DNA from: Tupaia tana
Lineage: Eukaryota; Chordata; Mammalia; Scandentia; Tupaiidae
Assembly: GCA_026018925.1 (NCBI GenBank)
Contig: JAKSZU010000003.1
Coordinates: 6,678,367-6,742,366 of the forward strand
Reading direction: 5' to 3'
DNA length: 64,000 bases
The notes under the pieces were generated by a model that was not told the origin of the DNA, ran no database searches, and saw only the letters and a program-made list of their open reading frames with translations. The translations under genes and the position numbers were made by a program. Shown one piece after another: positions 62,936-64,000 of this stretch (position 1 is its first letter; every line of letters starts with the position of its first letter).

Positions 62936-64000
62936 CAAACAGGCCCTCTCTCCACGCAGGTGCCACCCCTGCGGTCTGCAGCTAGCAGCCAGGACGAGGT
63001 GTGCCCTGAACAGGACACCCTCTAGGCCTGGGGAGTTTTTCCACTGGGGCTCAGAATTGGCCTCCAGGTCTGGGCTCTATCCAGTCGCTTCCACAGGTAC
63101 CTCCGAGGTAGGTCTTCTTAGGGGACATGACCCCAGCTTGGGTGCAGTGCCAGTCAGGCCCCCATGGGACCCCGTTCCTAGTCTCTGTGTCCAGATGTGC
63201 CCTGTTCCTTCTGGGTCATGAGGTCCCGCCCACTCCACATCTGTTCTCTGAAACAAAGAGATCAGGGTCAGGTCTGGTGCCATGGCATGGCCCTGCCAGC
63301 CCCTCTCGGGGGCCAGGAGGGAGCAATCGGCTGGCCCACCTGCACCTGTCCAGGGCCCTGAGCGAGTCCTCTCAGCCCCTCCCAAGCACTGCAAGGAGTA
63401 TTGATCCCTTTTACAAAGGGGACACCTTGAGTTCCGGCATTTGGATGACATCCCCAGATGTCCCAGTACTAGTCCACATTGCAACTGCCACCCAGGGGTG
63501 GCAGGCGGAGGCCAACCAGGCACTGAGGAACCAGGCACATGAGAAAGGGCAGAGGGGCAGAGGGGAGGGTCTCCGGCACCTGGCACAGGCCGGACATGAG
63601 CCAGCCTCTGGGAGTGCAGGTCCCCTTGATGCCCCCAGCTTCCTTCCCCAAAACCATCACCAAGGACGCCCCTCAGACTCCAGGCCATCTGGTAATACCC
63701 CTGCCCAGGTTCCTGTCACATGATCTCTGGTCACATTCCAAAATCTTCCCGGCTCTATTTTCCATTTTTCAGCAGCGGAGCGAAGGGGTTTGGGGGCCAA
63801 GGCTTCCACACGTGGGGCCATTAATACTGACTGTGATGGGTGGCAGGCCTCAGCCCCTCACCTACCAGATTGCAGAAGCAGCCCACGAGGTCCTGGGGCA
63901 AGCTAGGCTCCCCCACTTCTCACTGTGGGGCTGGGGGGGGGGGTCAAACCTCTTAGTTGAGGGCTCATTTTCTCTTCCCTGAGTGACCCCTAAGGCCCTT
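62936..64000. other. GC-rich single-copy sequence to the window end
   Basis: Near-coextensive open frames of 203 (minus) and 198 (plus) codons at 63.1-63.7 kb cancel each other as coding evidence. A G run lies near 63,931-63,942. No gene called. Confidence 0.5.

Noticed and set aside
60246-63723. Open frames of 187-234 codons in the GC-rich right end
   Set aside because: Near-equal frames on both strands, no known domain and no paralogue recognised; consistent with low stop-codon frequency at high GC.

Overview
This is a stretch of placental-mammal nuclear DNA: interspersed retroposons, spliced vertebrate genes and large AT-rich and GC-rich blocks. By eye about half of it is repeats. The only multi-exon gene I can support is GIMAP8, an immune-associated GTPase with three tandem AIG1/GIMAP G domains, on the minus strand at 8.2-17.4 kb. 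Everything else I recognise as gene-derived is a retrocopy: RPS27A, BTF3 and a 5'-truncated HASPIN kinase. From the human arrangement I expect the other GIMAP genes beyond the left edge and the ZNF775 side beyond the right edge (inference).

Organism. The dominant repeat is a tRNA-derived SINE superfamily with an A-box/B-box head (B box ggttcgagtcc) and at least three bodies. Below I call them A (about 255 bp, head gggaccagcagttagcgtaa, ending ctatagcgaaaacctctcc plus A tail), B (about 150 bp, head ggggccggcaggtggcgtgg, ending in a CT tract plus ggtcaaattaaataaa), C (head gggccagcaggtggcatggt, with ggatcccacatgg) and D (old diverged relatives). They are not Alu, B1/B2, rabbit C, carnivore, horse, bat or afrotherian SINEs. 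One dimeric 7SL-derived (Alu-like) copy at 32.9-33.1 kb points to Euarchontoglires. tRNA-SINE dominance with no Alu or B1 background makes a colugo (Dermoptera) my best guess, at about 0.6 confidence.

Layout. 0-8.2 kb: old L1, SINEs, MER5A, a MaLR LTR and a DNA-transposon fossil. 8.2-17.4 kb: GIMAP8 in four recognisable coding exons, with a one-base insertion in the Walker A motif of G domain 2. 17.9-19.4 kb: L1. 20.2-22.1 kb: a MaLR LTR holding an RPS27A retrocopy that holds a BTF3 retrocopy. 22-25.8 kb: L1 and SINE mosaic. 25.8-27.7 kb: HASPIN retrocopy split by two young SINEs. 27.8-29.8 kb: L2 remnants. 30.7-32.0 kb: a CpG island with GC boxes and a splice-donor-like site. 32-41 kb: SINEs, the 7SL dimer and an antisense L1. 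41.5-46.9 kb: mostly single-copy DNA with a MaLR LTR and a head-duplicated SINE. 46.9-47.6 kb: a composite retroposon (GC-rich 26-bp VNTR, unique segment, L1-like 3' tail, poly(A)) between 19-bp target-site duplications, similar in plan to SVA/LAVA elements. 48-57.5 kb: more SINEs and an ORF1-only half-L1. 57.5-64 kb: GC-rich DNA with no supported gene.

The strongest candidate for something undescribed is the composite VNTR retroposon. Next are the GIMAP8 frameshift, the HASPIN copy whose frame is broken only by SINEs, and a second low-copy SINE-like family at 9.6 and 22.4 kb. All identifications come from reading the sequence; no database search was run.
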